A DNA stretch of 64,000 nt from Arthrobacter gallicola (GCF_014836775.1 NZ_JACSQD010000002.1:180674-244673), one strand, 5' to 3'; numbered from the stretch's first letter, positions 21,295 to 30,693 are shown. The notes: generated by a model from the letters alone, not told the origin. Translations and numbers: made by a program.

Positions 21295-21822
21295 TCACTC
21301 CAAACGGTTGGAGGGCGCCTTCTTGCCGGCGTCGTCCCCCTCGTCGCTGGACTCTCCGGGCAGGTGCACATCCGTGACGTTAACGTTCACTTCCAGAACT
21401 TCCAGTCCGGTTGCGTTCTCCACGGAGCGGATAACGTTCCGGCGGATGGCCTGGCTGACTTCCACGATGGAGAAGCCGTAGTCAACGATGATGCTCACGT
21501 CTATCGCGGCCTGCCGTTCACCCTTTTCCACAGTGACGCCGTTGCTGACGTTGGTCTGTGAACCGGGGATCCGGTCCGTGACGGCGCTGAAAGCCCGCCG
21601 GGCCGCGTTTCCCATCGCGTGGACGCCGGGAACTTCCCTGGTGGCCATGCCGGCCAGTTTCTGCACCACGGTTTCTTCGATCGTTGTATCTCCCCTGGGC
21701 GTGTGGAGTGGCCCCGAGCGGCGCTGCTGCTCCACCTCGTGATCGCTGCCGGCACGCTCGCCTGACACCGCTTCTGCGGCCGGGGCGGATGATGGTCCAG
21801 GGTTCCTGGCGGTTTCTGCCAT
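21295..21822 (-). CDS. Asp23/Gls24-family envelope stress protein (first copy)
   Basis: About 175 aa with an acidic, Ser/Ala-rich disordered N-terminus (1-50) and a full Asp23 domain (about 50-150: TTIEETVVQKLAGMATREVPGVHAM onward, with AIDVSIIVDYGFSI and VLEVNVNVTDV). The ATG at 21822 is chosen because GGAG lies nine bases upstream; earlier in-frame ATGs lack a site. First gene of the five-gene envelope-stress operon; 54 bp separate it from the 59-aa gene. Divergent from another Asp23-like gene. Confidence 0.87.
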   Translation of the reverse strand: MAETARNPGPSSAPAAEAVSGERAGSDHEVEQQRRSGPLHTPRGDTTIEETVVQKLAGMATREVPGVHAMGNAARRAFSAVTDRIPGSQTNVSNGVTVEKGERQAAIDVSIIVDYGFSIVEVSQAIRRNVIRSVENATGLEVLEVNVNVTDVHLPGESSDEGDDAGKKAPSNRLE

Positions 21823-22070
21823 GACACTCATCTCCTGCTCGATGCGGATCCGGGCCGAATGGCCTATCTCCATTAAGACGACCAAAAGCCCGTACCGTCA
21901 CTCCCGCCGGGACTATTCGGGCTCTGGACACGGATATTCCTCTTCCGCGGAGCAGGTTCCGCTTCCACCGCGCCGGTGTCATATTTACAGAACCGGCAGC
22001 ATCAGCCGCCGCTGCACCCGTCCTGCGGTGAAACACCGGACGCGGTGCCCGGGGATTGGAAGGTGGGACA

Positions 22071-22481
22071 GTGTCCGACAAACCCCTTCACGGCCAGCTG
22101 GTGGACAGCGCCCTGGTGGCAGGCATCGCCGCACGCGCGGCGAGGGAAACACCGGGAGTGCTGCGGCTGGCTACCGCCCGCAGCCACGTATTTGCCCGGC
22201 TCCGTTTGGGTGCCACCCAGTCCTGGCGCACGACGGCGGGATGGGCGGCCCGCCATTCCGGAGACCCTGATGCTCCCACTCTGCGGGACGGCGTCGTGGC
22301 CCAGATCCACGACGGCACGGCAACAATCGAGGTGGACCTGGCCACCGATGCTGCCTGGAACGCGCTGGACGTCGCTGCCGAAGTGCGGGAGCGGGTGGCC
22401 CAGGCCCTCCACGCCACGGGCATCACCACCGGTCCGGTGAATGTGACCGTGCTGGCGATTGAGCGTGCCCCTGGAGCGTAG
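22071..22481 (+). CDS. Divergent Asp23-like protein
   Basis: About 136 aa, related to the Asp23 family: an early LVAGIAARAARETPGV motif and a C-terminal VNVTVLAIERAPG strand pattern, with ATIEVDLATDAAWN between. It lacks TM helices. GTG at 22071 is preferred because GGAAGGTGGG lies just upstream; an in-frame TTG at 22056 is the alternative. It is the third Asp23 paralogue at the locus but is transcribed away from the others, so the 249-bp gap between them may hold a shared control region. Confidence 0.75.
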   Translation: MSDKPLHGQLVDSALVAGIAARAARETPGVLRLATARSHVFARLRLGATQSWRTTAGWAARHSGDPDAPTLRDGVVAQIHDGTATIEVDLATDAAWNALDVAAEVRERVAQALHATGITTGPVNVTVLAIERAPGA

Positions 22482-22519
22482 CGCCGGGTTGGGAGTGGGT
22501 CGGGGTCCACTCCCCGTTC

Positions 22520-22645
22520 GTGGCGTGGGTCCCCTCCGGTTTGGGGGTTTCCGGCCGGTTTGTGGCATGGGTTCCCTCCGGTTTGGGAATTCCCGGCCGG
22601 TTTGTGGCGTGGTTTCCCTTCGGTTTGGGAATTTCCGGCCGGTTT
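22520..22645. repeat. 42-bp tandem repeats, three copies
   Basis: Three consecutive 42-bp units (22520-22561, 22562-22603, 22604-22645), each with GTGGC, CTCCGGTTTGGG and CCGGCCGGTTT in order, followed by a decayed partial copy (TTTGGGAATTCCCTCCGG). Further inverted TCCCAAA words continue to about 22700. The units differ at a few positions. The repeat reads as 14-residue units on both strands, but no ORF through it looks coding. It sits in the 257-bp convergent gap between the Asp23-like gene and an MFS gene. Confidence 0.9.
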
Positions 22646-22738
22646 GGGAATTCCCTCCGGCGCGCGGCGGCAGGGAAATCCCAAACAGGACGATTTCTCC
22701 CAAAACGGATGATTCTCCGTACCCCGGGTTCGAGCCTG

Positions 22739-23998
22739 CTACACTTGGCTCCCGGCCGGGCCGCCGTCCGCGGCCGCAGCTTCAGCTTCAGGCGCCGGCC
22801 GGTCACAAACCCCCAGGCGGCGCAGCGCGAGCGGCCCCAGGATGGCTCCGCTGAGGATGATCCCGGCGAAGACGAGGCACGGCAGGGCCCAGGTGCCGCC
22901 GTCGTACAGCAAACCGGCCAGCAGGGATCCGGCGGCCGCGCCAAGGAGCTCCGCGTTGCTGAGCTGACTGAGACCCCGGCCGGTCCGGGGCGCACTGACC
23001 TCCGCGGCAACGGCACGCTGGATCGGCAGGAGGATGGCCCAGGAAGCACTTGTGAGCGTCCAGAGCGCGGCGATCGCCAGCGGACCGGGAGTGAAAGCCA
23101 GTCCCGCTGCAGTGAGGGCCGACGCCACGGACGCGACGGCGTACCCCTTCCGCCGGCCGTGGCGTTCGACGAACCTGTGCAGGATGCGCGGCAGAACCGT
23201 GAGCGCTATACCGCCGGGCAGGTAGACGAGCGCAATCTGATACACGACTAACTGCAGCGAGTTCTGCAGATGAAGCAGCAGGAGCAGGCCAACGCCTGCC
23301 TCCGCGGCACCGGTGATCAACGCGGCCAGCAGCAGCGGTGTCAGCGGCTTTCCGCTACCCGCACCGTGGATTGCGCCAGTCTCGGCGCCCGCCTGCGGAG
23401 GCTGGGCCTGCAGCGACTGGGCCTGCGGGGCGCGGGATTCCTGCGAGGGCAAGGCGCGCTGAACGCGAAGCAGCAGAACGGCCGCCGTGGCGCAGACCGC
23501 GGCGAGCGCAGCGAAAATTCCGCTGAAACCGGCCAGTGGCAGGAGGACCATCGCCGGAATCCAGAAAAACCAGGATCCGAGAGCTTCGGAGGAGAGCAGC
23601 CCGGCGAGGGCTCCGGGGTCATGTCCCAGGTCTTCGGCCGTGATTGCCCGGACCGCAATCCAGAACAGTGCTCCGCCGGTCCCGCCCAGGATGGCGGCCG
23701 CGAAGGCGTGCGGCGGAGCCGCGGCCAATGCGTAGCCCAGACAGCTCAGTCCGTAGAGCAGAGCCCCGGCCGCAGCCACCACCGTCCTCCGGCGTGTGTC
23801 CACCAGCCGGCCGGCGATCGGACGCGCCAGCACCGAAACACCCAGTTCCACGGCGATCAGGGATCCCACCGCAGCCGGGGAGAATCCCAGCGCTGCACCG
23901 GCCCAGAGCGGGAGCAGGAAGTCGATCAGCTCCGCACTGCCGCCAAGCAGGGTGGCAGTGGTTCCCGCGGCCCTGGCCCGGGCTGTTCTCACTCGCAT
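22739..23998 (-). CDS. MFS transporter
   Basis: A 419-aa protein with 12 predicted TM helices in two halves joined by a Gln/Ala/Pro-rich cytoplasmic loop (about residues 195-220, [11 protein letters not shown]). The motif [14 protein letters not shown] between TM2 and TM3 is the MFS motif A. The substrate is not predictable; the overall look suggests a drug or metabolite exporter. The gene is isolated, with repeats behind it and the malate-synthase promoter region divergent in front. Confidence 0.85.
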   Translation of the reverse strand: MRVRTARARAAGTTATLLGGSAELIDFLLPLWAGAALGFSPAAVGSLIAVELGVSVLARPIAGRLVDTRRRTVVAAAGALLYGLSCLGYALAAAPPHAFAAAILGGTGGALFWIAVRAITAEDLGHDPGALAGLLSSEALGSWFFWIPAMVLLPLAGFSGIFAALAAVCATAAVLLLRVQRALPSQESRAPQAQSLQAQPPQAGAETGAIHGAGSGKPLTPLLLAALITGAAEAGVGLLLLLHLQNSLQLVVYQIALVYLPGGIALTVLPRILHRFVERHGRRKGYAVASVASALTAAGLAFTPGPLAIAALWTLTSASWAILLPIQRAVAAEVSAPRTGRGLSQLSNAELLGAAAGSLLAGLLYDGGTWALPCLVFAGIILSGAILGPLALRRLGVCDRPAPEAEAAAADGGPAGSQV

Positions 23999-24047
23999 CC
24001 CCCGATCCTAGCCGCCGGGAATCTCCGGAAAATGCGGCCCGCAACCC

Positions 24048-24087
24048 TTGCTATTCCCTTGTCAGACGCCGTATATTCACGATACGG
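24048..24087 (+). promoter_or_regulatory. aceB promoter with palindromic operator over the -10
   Basis: A -35 TTGCTA (24048-24053) and -10 TATATT (24072-24077), 18 bp apart, precede the malate-synthase gene. The inverted repeat CCGTAT-ATTCACG-ATACGG (24069-24087) covers the -10, an arrangement suggesting repression. The pattern is visible; the binding protein is unknown. Confidence 0.5.
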
Positions 24088-24171
24088 AAGAACTTTTTCA
24101 TTTTTCAGTCCTCGGTTGCATCAACTGGCGGACCAGCTCGACAAAGCAGACCTGCAAGAGGGAGTAAGGCC

Positions 24172-25770
24172 ATGGCCATTGAAGTAACCGATTCGAACCC
24201 GGCAGAGGGTGCCGAAACCATCCTGACCCCCGAGGCCCTGGCGTTCGTCGAGGAGCTGCACAGGCGCTTCGCGTCCACCCGCAATGACCTTCTCGCCGCC
24301 CGCACAGCGCGCCGCGAAGCTGTCGCTGCCGGCGGCTCCCTGGATTTCCTCCCCGAAACCGCTGAAATCCGCGAAGGGGACTGGAAGGTTGCAGCCGCAC
24401 CGCCGGCGCTTCAGGACCGCCGGGTCGAAATGACCGGCCCCGCCTCCCCGGCGAAGATGGCGATCAACGCCCTGAACTCCGGCGCCAAGGTCTGGCTGGC
24501 TGATCTGGAAGACGCATCCACCCCCACCTGGCACAACGTGGTGGACGCCGAGTACAACCTGTACCGGGCCGCCCGCGGCGAGCTGTCCTTCACCTCCCCC
24601 GAGGGCAAGGAATACGCGCTGCGCACCGACGCGCCGCTCGCCGTCGTCGTGATGCGCCCGCGCGGCTGGCACCTGCCGGAGAAGCACGTGCTTATCGACG
24701 GCGAACCGGCTGTCGGCGCGCTGGTCGACTTTGGCCTGCACTTCTTCCACAACGCCAAGCAGCTGCTGGAAAACGGCCACGGCCCGTACTACTACCTCCC
24801 CAAGATGGAAAGCCACCTCGAAGCCCGGCTCTGGAACGAGGTCTTTGTGTTTGCTCAGGACTTCCTGGGCGTTCCGCAGGGTTCAGTGCGCGCCACCGTC
24901 CTGATCGAAACCATTCCCGCCGCCTTCGAGATGGAGGAGATCCTCTACGAGCTGCGGGACCACGCCTCGGGCCTGAATGCCGGCCGCTGGGACTACCTCT
25001 TCAGCATCATCAAGATCTTCCGCGACGCAGGCAAGGACTTCCTGCTCCCGGACCGGGCCGACGTCGCCATGACCGCACCGTTTATGCGCGCTTACACCGA
25101 GCTGCTGGTCAAGACCTGCCACCGCCGCGGCGCCTTCGCCATGGGCGGGATGGCCGCCTTCATCCCGAACCGGCGCGAACCGGAGATCACCGCAAAGGCG
25201 TTCGAGAAGGTCACCGCGGATAAGACCCGGGAAGCCAACGACGGCTTCGACGGTTCCTGGGTGGCCCACCCGGACATGGTGGCCACGTGCCGCGAGGTCT
25301 TCGACGGAATCCTCGGCGAGAAGCCGAACCAGGTGGACCGGCTTCGCGAGGACGTTTCGGTCACGGCGAAGGACCTGCTCAACGTCACCACCGCCGAAGG
25401 CTCCATCACCGAGGCGGGGCTGCGCTCCAACCTCTACGTCGCCGTTGCCTACACCGCTGTGTGGCTTTCGGGCAACGGCGCAGTCGCCATCCACAACCTG
25501 ATGGAGGACGCCGCGACGGCGGAAATCTCGCGCTCCCAGGTGTGGCAGCAGGTCCGTAACGGAGTTGTCCTGGAGGACACCGGCGAGACCGTGACCGAGG
25601 AACTCGTCACCCGGATCCTGGCTGAGGAGACCGAGCGGCTGCGCGGAGAAGTGGATGAGGACAAGTTCAACCGTTTCTACGCGCCGGCCAGTGAGCTGAT
25701 TGGCCGGATCAGCCTGGACCCGGATTACCCGGACTTCCTGACGCTTCCCGCCTATGAGCTGATCGACTAA
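24172..25770 (+). CDS. aceB: Malate synthase A
   Basis: A 532-aa glyoxylate-shunt enzyme condensing glyoxylate with acetyl-CoA to malate. The family signature ([17 protein letters not shown], about residues 260-276) and the MTAPFMRAY / [15 protein letters not shown] segments are all present, and the length is that of the A isoform rather than the longer G isoform. The ATG at 24172 follows GGGAGTAAGG; the same frame is open for 528 bp upstream, but that extension lacks the family sequence. No isocitrate lyase lies in the window. Confidence 0.97.
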   Translation: MAIEVTDSNPAEGAETILTPEALAFVEELHRRFASTRNDLLAARTARREAVAAGGSLDFLPETAEIREGDWKVAAAPPALQDRRVEMTGPASPAKMAINALNSGAKVWLADLEDASTPTWHNVVDAEYNLYRAARGELSFTSPEGKEYALRTDAPLAVVVMRPRGWHLPEKHVLIDGEPAVGALVDFGLHFFHNAKQLLENGHGPYYYLPKMESHLEARLWNEVFVFAQDFLGVPQGSVRATVLIETIPAAFEMEEILYELRDHASGLNAGRWDYLFSIIKIFRDAGKDFLLPDRADVAMTAPFMRAYTELLVKTCHRRGAFAMGGMAAFIPNRREPEITAKAFEKVTADKTREANDGFDGSWVAHPDMVATCREVFDGILGEKPNQVDRLREDVSVTAKDLLNVTTAEGSITEAGLRSNLYVAVAYTAVWLSGNGAVAIHNLMEDAATAEISRSQVWQQVRNGVVLEDTGETVTEELVTRILAEETERLRGEVDEDKFNRFYAPASELIGRISLDPDYPDFLTLPAYELID

Positions 25771-25791
25771 CTCCCGGGCTCTCGAAGCTGA

Positions 25792-25840
25792 GAAACGGAC
25801 CTCCGGCGGACCACTCATCCGTCCGCCGGAGGTCCGTTTC
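25792..25840 (+). terminator. Strong hairpin terminator after aceB
   Basis: A perfect 20-bp stem (GAAACGGACC... and complement) with a 9-nt loop, about 20 bp after the aceB stop. The 3' arm ends in TTTC. Confidence 0.85.
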
Positions 25841-25989
25841 CGGTTTAACCTCCAGCTTCATTTCGGTGCCGGCACACCGCCGTTTTGAGGCCCCTTTCGG
25901 CAGGCCGGCACGCCTGCTGAGTCCGACGCGCAGGGCTTAAGAGCGCCGCCTCGTGTTTCCCGGCCGCCGGGTTTGGCAAGATGATCAGC

Positions 25990-26412
25990 ATGAGTCAACG
26001 GACCACCACCACTCCGGCACTTCCCGGCAAGGACGCCAAGGCGCTGGCCCGGGCGCTCGACGCCGGCGACGTCACTGTTTTCGTGGACGGCACCGCCCTC
26101 CGGCTTCCGCCTGCGGCCCGGGACGCGGTCCTGGATCTGCTCCGCAGGCTGGGATCCGGAGACGCCGTGAGCATTTCCTCGGCGGCGGCTCCCGCGGCTG
26201 TTCCGGAGGCGGGACATGATCCGCTCCTGACGACGTCGCAGGCTGCCTCCGCCGCCGGAATCTCCCACACCTATCTGCGGAATCTGACCGACGCCGGCGT
26301 TATCCCGGTGGAATACCGCGGAACGCACCGCCGCATCCGAATGTCCGACGTCGAATCCTGGCTGCAGGCGCAGCGGAGCGCCAGCGCAGCCAAGGCGGCC
26401 GGGCAGAAGTAG
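25990..26412 (+). CDS. Excisionase/MerR-like helix-turn-helix protein
   Basis: About 140 aa. The C-terminal half (about 80-132: LTTSQAASAAGISHTYLRNLTDAGVIPVEYRGTHRRIRMSDVESWL) is the HTH_17/excisionase domain. The N-terminal half (DAGDVTVFVDGTALRLP...) resembles the N-terminal region of antitoxin-type regulators usually paired with a PIN-domain toxin, but no such toxin gene follows; alanine dehydrogenase does. ATG at 25990 is used; an in-frame ATG at 25981 is possible. Confidence 0.7.
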   Translation: MSQRTTTTPALPGKDAKALARALDAGDVTVFVDGTALRLPPAARDAVLDLLRRLGSGDAVSISSAAAPAAVPEAGHDPLLTTSQAASAAGISHTYLRNLTDAGVIPVEYRGTHRRIRMSDVESWLQAQRSASAAKAAGQK

Positions 26413-26454
26413 CGTCACCACCCCTTTGTTACCCCCTGAAGACCGGAGCTAAAC

Positions 26455-27573
26455 GTGATTATCGGTATCCCTAAGGAGATCAAGAACAACGAGTTCCGGG
26501 TGGCGATTACCGCATCCGGCGTGCACGAGCTGAGTGCGCGCGGCCATACCGTCCTGATCGAAGCCGGCGCGGGTACCGGATCGAATATCACCGACACGGA
26601 ATATAAGGCCGCCGGAGCGGAAGTCGTTCCCGCCGCGGAAGCGGTCTGGAACCGCGCGGACCTCATCCTGAAGGTCAAGGAACCAATCGCCGCGGAGTAC
26701 GGATATTTCCGGCCCGGCCTGATCCTCTTCACCTATCTGCATCTCGCCGCGGCTCCGGAACTCACCCGCGCGCTCCTCGATGCGGGGGTGACCGCCATCG
26801 CTTATGAAACCGTTCAGGAGGGCCGGGCGCTGCCCCTGCTCGCACCGATGTCGGAGGTCGCCGGGCGCCTGGCGGTGCAGGTGGGCGCGCAGTGCCTGAT
26901 GGCACCCGCCGGCGGACCGGGCCTGCTGCTGGGCGGTGTCCCCGGGGTGCGCCCTGCAAAGGTAGTGGTGCTGGGCGCCGGAGTTGCCGGCACGAATGCC
27001 ACCGCCGTAGCCGTGGGCGCACACGCGGACGTCACCGTGCTGGACATCAACATTCACCGGCTGCGGGAACTGGACGCCCAATACGCCGGGCGGATCAAGA
27101 CGGTGGCCTCCAACGGCTTCGAAATCGAGCGTGCCCTGCTGGACGCGGATCTGGTGATCGGGTCGGTGCTGATTCCCGGCGCCCGTGCCCCGAAGCTGGT
27201 CACGAATGACATGGTCGCGCGGATGAAATCCGGGAGCGTCCTGGTGGACATCGCCGTGGATCAGGGCGGATGTTTCGAGGACAGCCGCCCCACGACCCAT
27301 GAGGATCCGACGTTCCGGGTCCACGGTTCCCTGTTCTACTGCGTGGCCAACATGCCCGGCGCCGTGCCGAACACCTCCACCTACGCCTTGACCAACGTGA
27401 CCCTGCCCTACGCCGTCGCCCTGGCAGACAAGGGCGTGCGGGCTGCCTTCGAAGCAAGCCCGGCCCTGGCCCGGGGGCTGAACATCGCTGGCGGCAAGGT
27501 GGCCCACCACTCGGTTTCCGAAGCCCACGGCCTGGATCTGGCCGCCGGCTGGTCAGAGCTGGTCTCCGGCTGA
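26455..27573 (+). CDS. ald: Alanine dehydrogenase
   Basis: A 372-aa enzyme catalysing reversible NAD-dependent deamination of L-alanine to pyruvate. The N-terminus IGIPKEIKNNEFRVA and the NAD-binding VVVLGAGVAGTNA motif (about residue 168) are conserved, as is the DIAVDQGGC segment near residue 263. GTG start behind GGAG. It stands 42 bp after the excisionase-like HTH gene, with no terminator seen between them, so cotranscription is possible. Confidence 0.96.
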   Translation: MIIGIPKEIKNNEFRVAITASGVHELSARGHTVLIEAGAGTGSNITDTEYKAAGAEVVPAAEAVWNRADLILKVKEPIAAEYGYFRPGLILFTYLHLAAAPELTRALLDAGVTAIAYETVQEGRALPLLAPMSEVAGRLAVQVGAQCLMAPAGGPGLLLGGVPGVRPAKVVVLGAGVAGTNATAVAVGAHADVTVLDINIHRLRELDAQYAGRIKTVASNGFEIERALLDADLVIGSVLIPGARAPKLVTNDMVARMKSGSVLVDIAVDQGGCFEDSRPTTHEDPTFRVHGSLFYCVANMPGAVPNTSTYALTNVTLPYAVALADKGVRAAFEASPALARGLNIAGGKVAHHSVSEAHGLDLAAGWSELVSG

Positions 27574-27593
27574 CCAGAGCCTGCTCGAACTGC

Positions 27594-27633
27594 GCAACAG
27601 GCCGGCAGCCCTGCGGGGCTGCCGGCCTGTTGC
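27594..27633. terminator. Bidirectional terminator between ald and MFS genes
   Basis: A perfect 18-bp stem (GCAACAGGCCGGCAGCCC and complement) with a 4-nt loop, in a convergent gap. Confidence 0.85.
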
Positions 27634-27653
27634 AAGTGATTCGGGGAAGAAAC

Positions 27654-28982
27654 TTAGTGGGCTACCGGTACTTTGGCTGCCGCACTGCGGAGCACGGGTG
27701 CCCCGAGCATCGAAATCACGACGGCGCCAAGACCCATCGGAATCACGAAGAGGAAGTAGAGGTCTCCCGGCGTCCAGCCGCCGTCGATCAAGGTGCCCGC
27801 CAGGATCGGGGACACGATGGCGCCGACCCGGCCCATCCCGATGACCAGGCCCAGGGCGGTGCTGCGGACCTCCGAGTCGTAATAGGTGGGGCTGATCGCC
27901 AGCATGCCGGCGATCGGAGCGTTGGACCCGAAGCCCACCAGCGCGGCGGCAAACAGAGCCAGTGGCAGCGACCCCTCGGTGGAGTTCGCGAAGGCCACGA
28001 ACGTGGCAGCACCGACCACGAAGAAGACCGCCAGGACCTTGCGCATCTCATACCGCGCACCGAAGACCCCCAGGGTAACGGCACCTGCGATGGCACCGAC
28101 GCTGAACAGCACGCCGGCATTAATGCCGTCCTGAGCGCTGAAACCGCTGGCGGTGATCAGCTTCGGCGTCCACGAGTTGGCGAAGTAGAAGCTGGCCATC
28201 AGGATGAAGTACGCCAGCGAGAGCAGGATGGTCCGGCGGGCATTGGCCCCGGTGAGGACGTCGGCGAAGCGGGATTTTTCGCTGCGCGGTCCCGGATCCG
28301 GCAGTTCGCTGACGGGGTCCTGGCCAATGCTGCGCAGAGTCTTGTTGATGCGCTCCAGAGCATTAGCGGGACGGCGCACGGCCAGGTAATCAATCGATTC
28401 CGGCAGGACCTTCAGGACAAGCGGGATCATGATGAGGGTGGCGAGGGCTCCGAAAAGGAACGCGGAGCGCCAGCCGAAGGCAGTAATCAGCAGGCCGGTG
28501 ATCAGGCCGCCCAGGACGCCGCCGATCGGCTGGCCAATGCTGACAATGGCCAGCGCCGTGGAACGGCGCTTGGCGTTGGAGAATTCCGAGGCGAAAACGT
28601 TGATGGTGGCCTGCAGAGTACCGATGGCGACGCCGGTGAGAACGCGCAGGATCAGCAACACTTCGTAGGACGGCGCAAACGCCGCCCCAAGCATGCCGAG
28701 GGCGACGACGCAGACACCAATCAGGAGGGTCTTCTGCCGGCCGATGACGTCCGCGATCGTCGAAACGAAGATCGATCCGACCGCCATGCCGACCAGGGCC
28801 GCGCTGAGCAGGAAACCGAGTTTGGCGCCGTTGAGGTCCCATTCCCTGGAGACGTCGGCTGCGCTGAAGGCCATGACCAGAACGTCGAAACCGTCGATCA
28901 TGTAGAGGGCTGTACAAATTGCAATGATTCCGACTTGCCGCCGGCTCATGGTGGAATCTTCGATCCGGTCTTTGAGGTGCAT
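27654..28982 (-). CDS. AAHS-type MFS transporter (aromatic acid:H+ symporter family)
   Basis: About 442 aa with 12 TM helices. The MIDGFDVLVMAFSA region in TM1, ADVIGRQKTLL in loop 2-3 and YMIDGFD pattern are characteristic of AAHS carriers that import protocatechuate, benzoate or similar aromatic acids. The start is not certain: ATG at 28982 gives the usual N-terminal tail, while the frame is open for 99 bp further upstream. No aromatic-catabolism gene is adjacent, so the substrate is unassigned. Confidence 0.8.
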   Translation of the reverse strand: MHLKDRIEDSTMSRRQVGIIAICTALYMIDGFDVLVMAFSAADVSREWDLNGAKLGFLLSAALVGMAVGSIFVSTIADVIGRQKTLLIGVCVVALGMLGAAFAPSYEVLLILRVLTGVAIGTLQATINVFASEFSNAKRRSTALAIVSIGQPIGGVLGGLITGLLITAFGWRSAFLFGALATLIMIPLVLKVLPESIDYLAVRRPANALERINKTLRSIGQDPVSELPDPGPRSEKSRFADVLTGANARRTILLSLAYFILMASFYFANSWTPKLITASGFSAQDGINAGVLFSVGAIAGAVTLGVFGARYEMRKVLAVFFVVGAATFVAFANSTEGSLPLALFAAALVGFGSNAPIAGMLAISPTYYDSEVRSTALGLVIGMGRVGAIVSPILAGTLIDGGWTPGDLYFLFVIPMGLGAVVISMLGAPVLRSAAAKVPVAH

Positions 28983-29140
28983 TCCTAAAATGCTAGGGGA
29001 GACGAGCGCCACACCGTGATTTGCGTCCCGTTTGCGCTTTCGGATTACACACTGCCCGGAACCGGATTTTAAGGCCGGCATGGATCAGGCGTATGATTCC
29101 CAGCCCGCGCAGCGGAGTGCGGTTTCCCCCGGACGTTCGG

Positions 29141-29878
29141 TCAGGAGGGCTGGAAGTGTGTCTCGGAAGGAGCACCGTTCAGCCGCGCCACTAACTCGCC
29201 GGCCAGGACCTTGAGCTTAAGGTTGCGGCTGTTTGAGGCACGTTTCAGCGTTTCGAAGGCTTCGCGCTGGGTGCAGCGGTTCTGCCCCATGATGATGCCT
29301 ACGGCCAGGTCGATGTCCGTGCGGGACTGGAGCACGGCCTGCAGGTCCTCCACCGTGGTGGCGCGCTGGGACATCCGCACCGCCAGCCTGAGGGCCAGGG
29401 ACGCTTCGGCCGCGTAGGTACGGGCCACGCGCTGGAACTCCTCATCAAACACCCCGGGGGCGCGGGAATAGAGGTTCAGGGCTGCACGTGAGTGCCCCTC
29501 GAGGTCCAGCGGGACGGCGTACATGGTGCTCACACCCTGCGCGAGGACGTGCTGCAGGTACTCCGGCCAGCGCTCGTCCCGGGAGGTGTCAGGGACAAAA
29601 ACCGGCTCATGGACGCGCAGCGCGTGCAGGCAGGGGCCGTCATCAAACGCATACTGCATTTCATCCATTTCCAGCGCAGTGCTGTCACTGCTTGCCACCG
29701 TGAAACTCAGTTCGCGGGAGCGCTGCAGGGTGATGCCGCAGTACACCATTCCCCTGGAGGACAGCGAGGATGAACTGAGCCTGGCCAGTTGCTGGAGGAA
29801 CTCCAAAACGTCCTCGTGGTGCACCAGCAGATCCTGCAGCTGGGCCGCCGTTGCGGTCCCTGACCTCAGGTCATCCAT
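29141..29878 (-). CDS. GAF-ANTAR domain regulator
   Basis: A 245-aa protein. A GAF-type sensory domain spans about residues 25-165 (CGITLQRSRELSFTVASSDSTAL ... VSTMYAVPLDLEGHSRAALNLYS), and a C-terminal ANTAR domain (about 178-237: LQSRTDIDLAVGIIMGQNRCTQREAFETLKRAS) is the RNA-binding antiterminator module. It therefore probably senses a small signal and binds mRNA hairpins to prevent termination. No adjacent target was identified. The preceding 158-bp gap on its 3' side shows no other gene. Confidence 0.88.
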   Translation of the reverse strand: MDDLRSGTATAAQLQDLLVHHEDVLEFLQQLARLSSSSLSSRGMVYCGITLQRSRELSFTVASSDSTALEMDEMQYAFDDGPCLHALRVHEPVFVPDTSRDERWPEYLQHVLAQGVSTMYAVPLDLEGHSRAALNLYSRAPGVFDEEFQRVARTYAAEASLALRLAVRMSQRATTVEDLQAVLQSRTDIDLAVGIIMGQNRCTQREAFETLKRASNSRNLKLKVLAGELVARLNGAPSETHFQPS

Positions 29879-30005
29879 TATTCATTTTCCCGCTCCAACG
29901 CCCGCACCCAGTGCACCTAATTGTCGTGTCCGAGGTTAGATACTACGATATCGAGATACGGTCAAGACGCGGCCACGGCTTCTGGACACCCTTACGGAGT
30001 TATAA

Positions 30006-30197
30006 ATGGGCCTTCCGGCGCATTTGCCGCTGTGCCTCGACTGCGGCGTCGACGACTATTTGATCTACGAGTACTACACCGCGCCGGCCGACGGTGGCCC
30101 CGGCGTTGTCAGCTACACCTGTTCAGCCTGCGAGACTTTTGCGGGCCACGAGGTTCCGGCTGGCTGGACTCCCCCGGGGTGGCGCATTGCGCACTGA
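30006..30197 (+). CDS. Small zinc-ribbon protein
   Basis: A 63-aa protein with two CxxC pairs (CLDC near residue 10 and CSAC near residue 39), predicting a compact zinc ribbon. GGAG lies about nine bases before the ATG. Its 3' end overlaps the putative start of the winged-helix gene, suggesting coupling. No domain family can be named with confidence. Confidence 0.6.
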   Translation: MGLPAHLPLCLDCGVDDYLIYEYYTAPADGGPGVVSYTCSACETFAGHEVPAGWTPPGWRIAH

Positions 30198-30615
30198 TCC
30201 GCCCGGGCCTGCGGCAGGCACTCTGAGCCGGCTGCTCGGCGCTGCTGCACTCCTCTCAGGACAGGCCAGAGAGCACTTTTTGGCCGATTTGTCCCTGACC
30301 GAGGATTCCCTCCTCATTCTCAGAACACTTTCAGCAGTCGGAATGCCGGTGGCCGAAATTGCCGAAAAGGCACATCTGAGCCCTGGGAAAGCAGCTGCCG
30401 GACTCGCTGCCCTGCGCACCGCCGGCTATGCCGTCCGCTCGTCCCAGGAGACGTGGTCCAAGAGCACGGCCGGCCAGCAGATCCTGGCTGACCTCGCACT
30501 GAGGAAGCAAAGCTGCGAGGCCAGGCCGGACACGGAGGACCTGCGGCAGGCACTGCTGACGCTCATCAAAACCATGGATTCGCCGCCCCCGCATCTGGAA
30601 CGGAACCCGTCCTAG
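30187..30615 (+). CDS. MarR-like winged-helix protein
   Basis: About 142 aa from a TTG at 30187. The central segment (DSLLILRTLSAVGMPVAEIAEKAHLSPGKAAAGLAALRTAGYAVRS) forms a winged-helix DNA-binding pattern like MarR or ArsR-type proteins. The exact start is uncertain: the frame is open upstream, through the zinc-ribbon gene, and GGGGTGG precedes the TTG. It overlaps the zinc-ribbon ORF by 11 bp, and the pair probably forms an operon. It converges on the catalase gene with a terminator in between. Confidence 0.6.
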   Translation: MRTDPPGPAAGTLSRLLGAAALLSGQAREHFLADLSLTEDSLLILRTLSAVGMPVAEIAEKAHLSPGKAAAGLAALRTAGYAVRSSQETWSKSTAGQQILADLALRKQSCEARPDTEDLRQALLTLIKTMDSPPPHLERNPS

Positions 30616-30636
30616 GAGAAGGCGGCACCGGACACA

Positions 30637-30679
30637 GCAGCGGGCCCGGAGCCGGATTACTCCGCTCCGGGCCCGCTGC
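30637..30679. terminator. Bidirectional terminator between winged-helix gene and catalase
   Basis: A perfect 16-bp stem GCAGCGGGCCCGGAGC with an 11-nt loop in the convergent gap. Confidence 0.8.
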
Positions 30680-30693
30680 CCCCGACTGTCCGG

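Noticed and set aside
22715..22738. tRNA-like GGTTCGAGCC string near the end of the MFS gene
   Set aside because: Only the T-loop-like word is present; there is no acceptor, D or anticodon stem around it.
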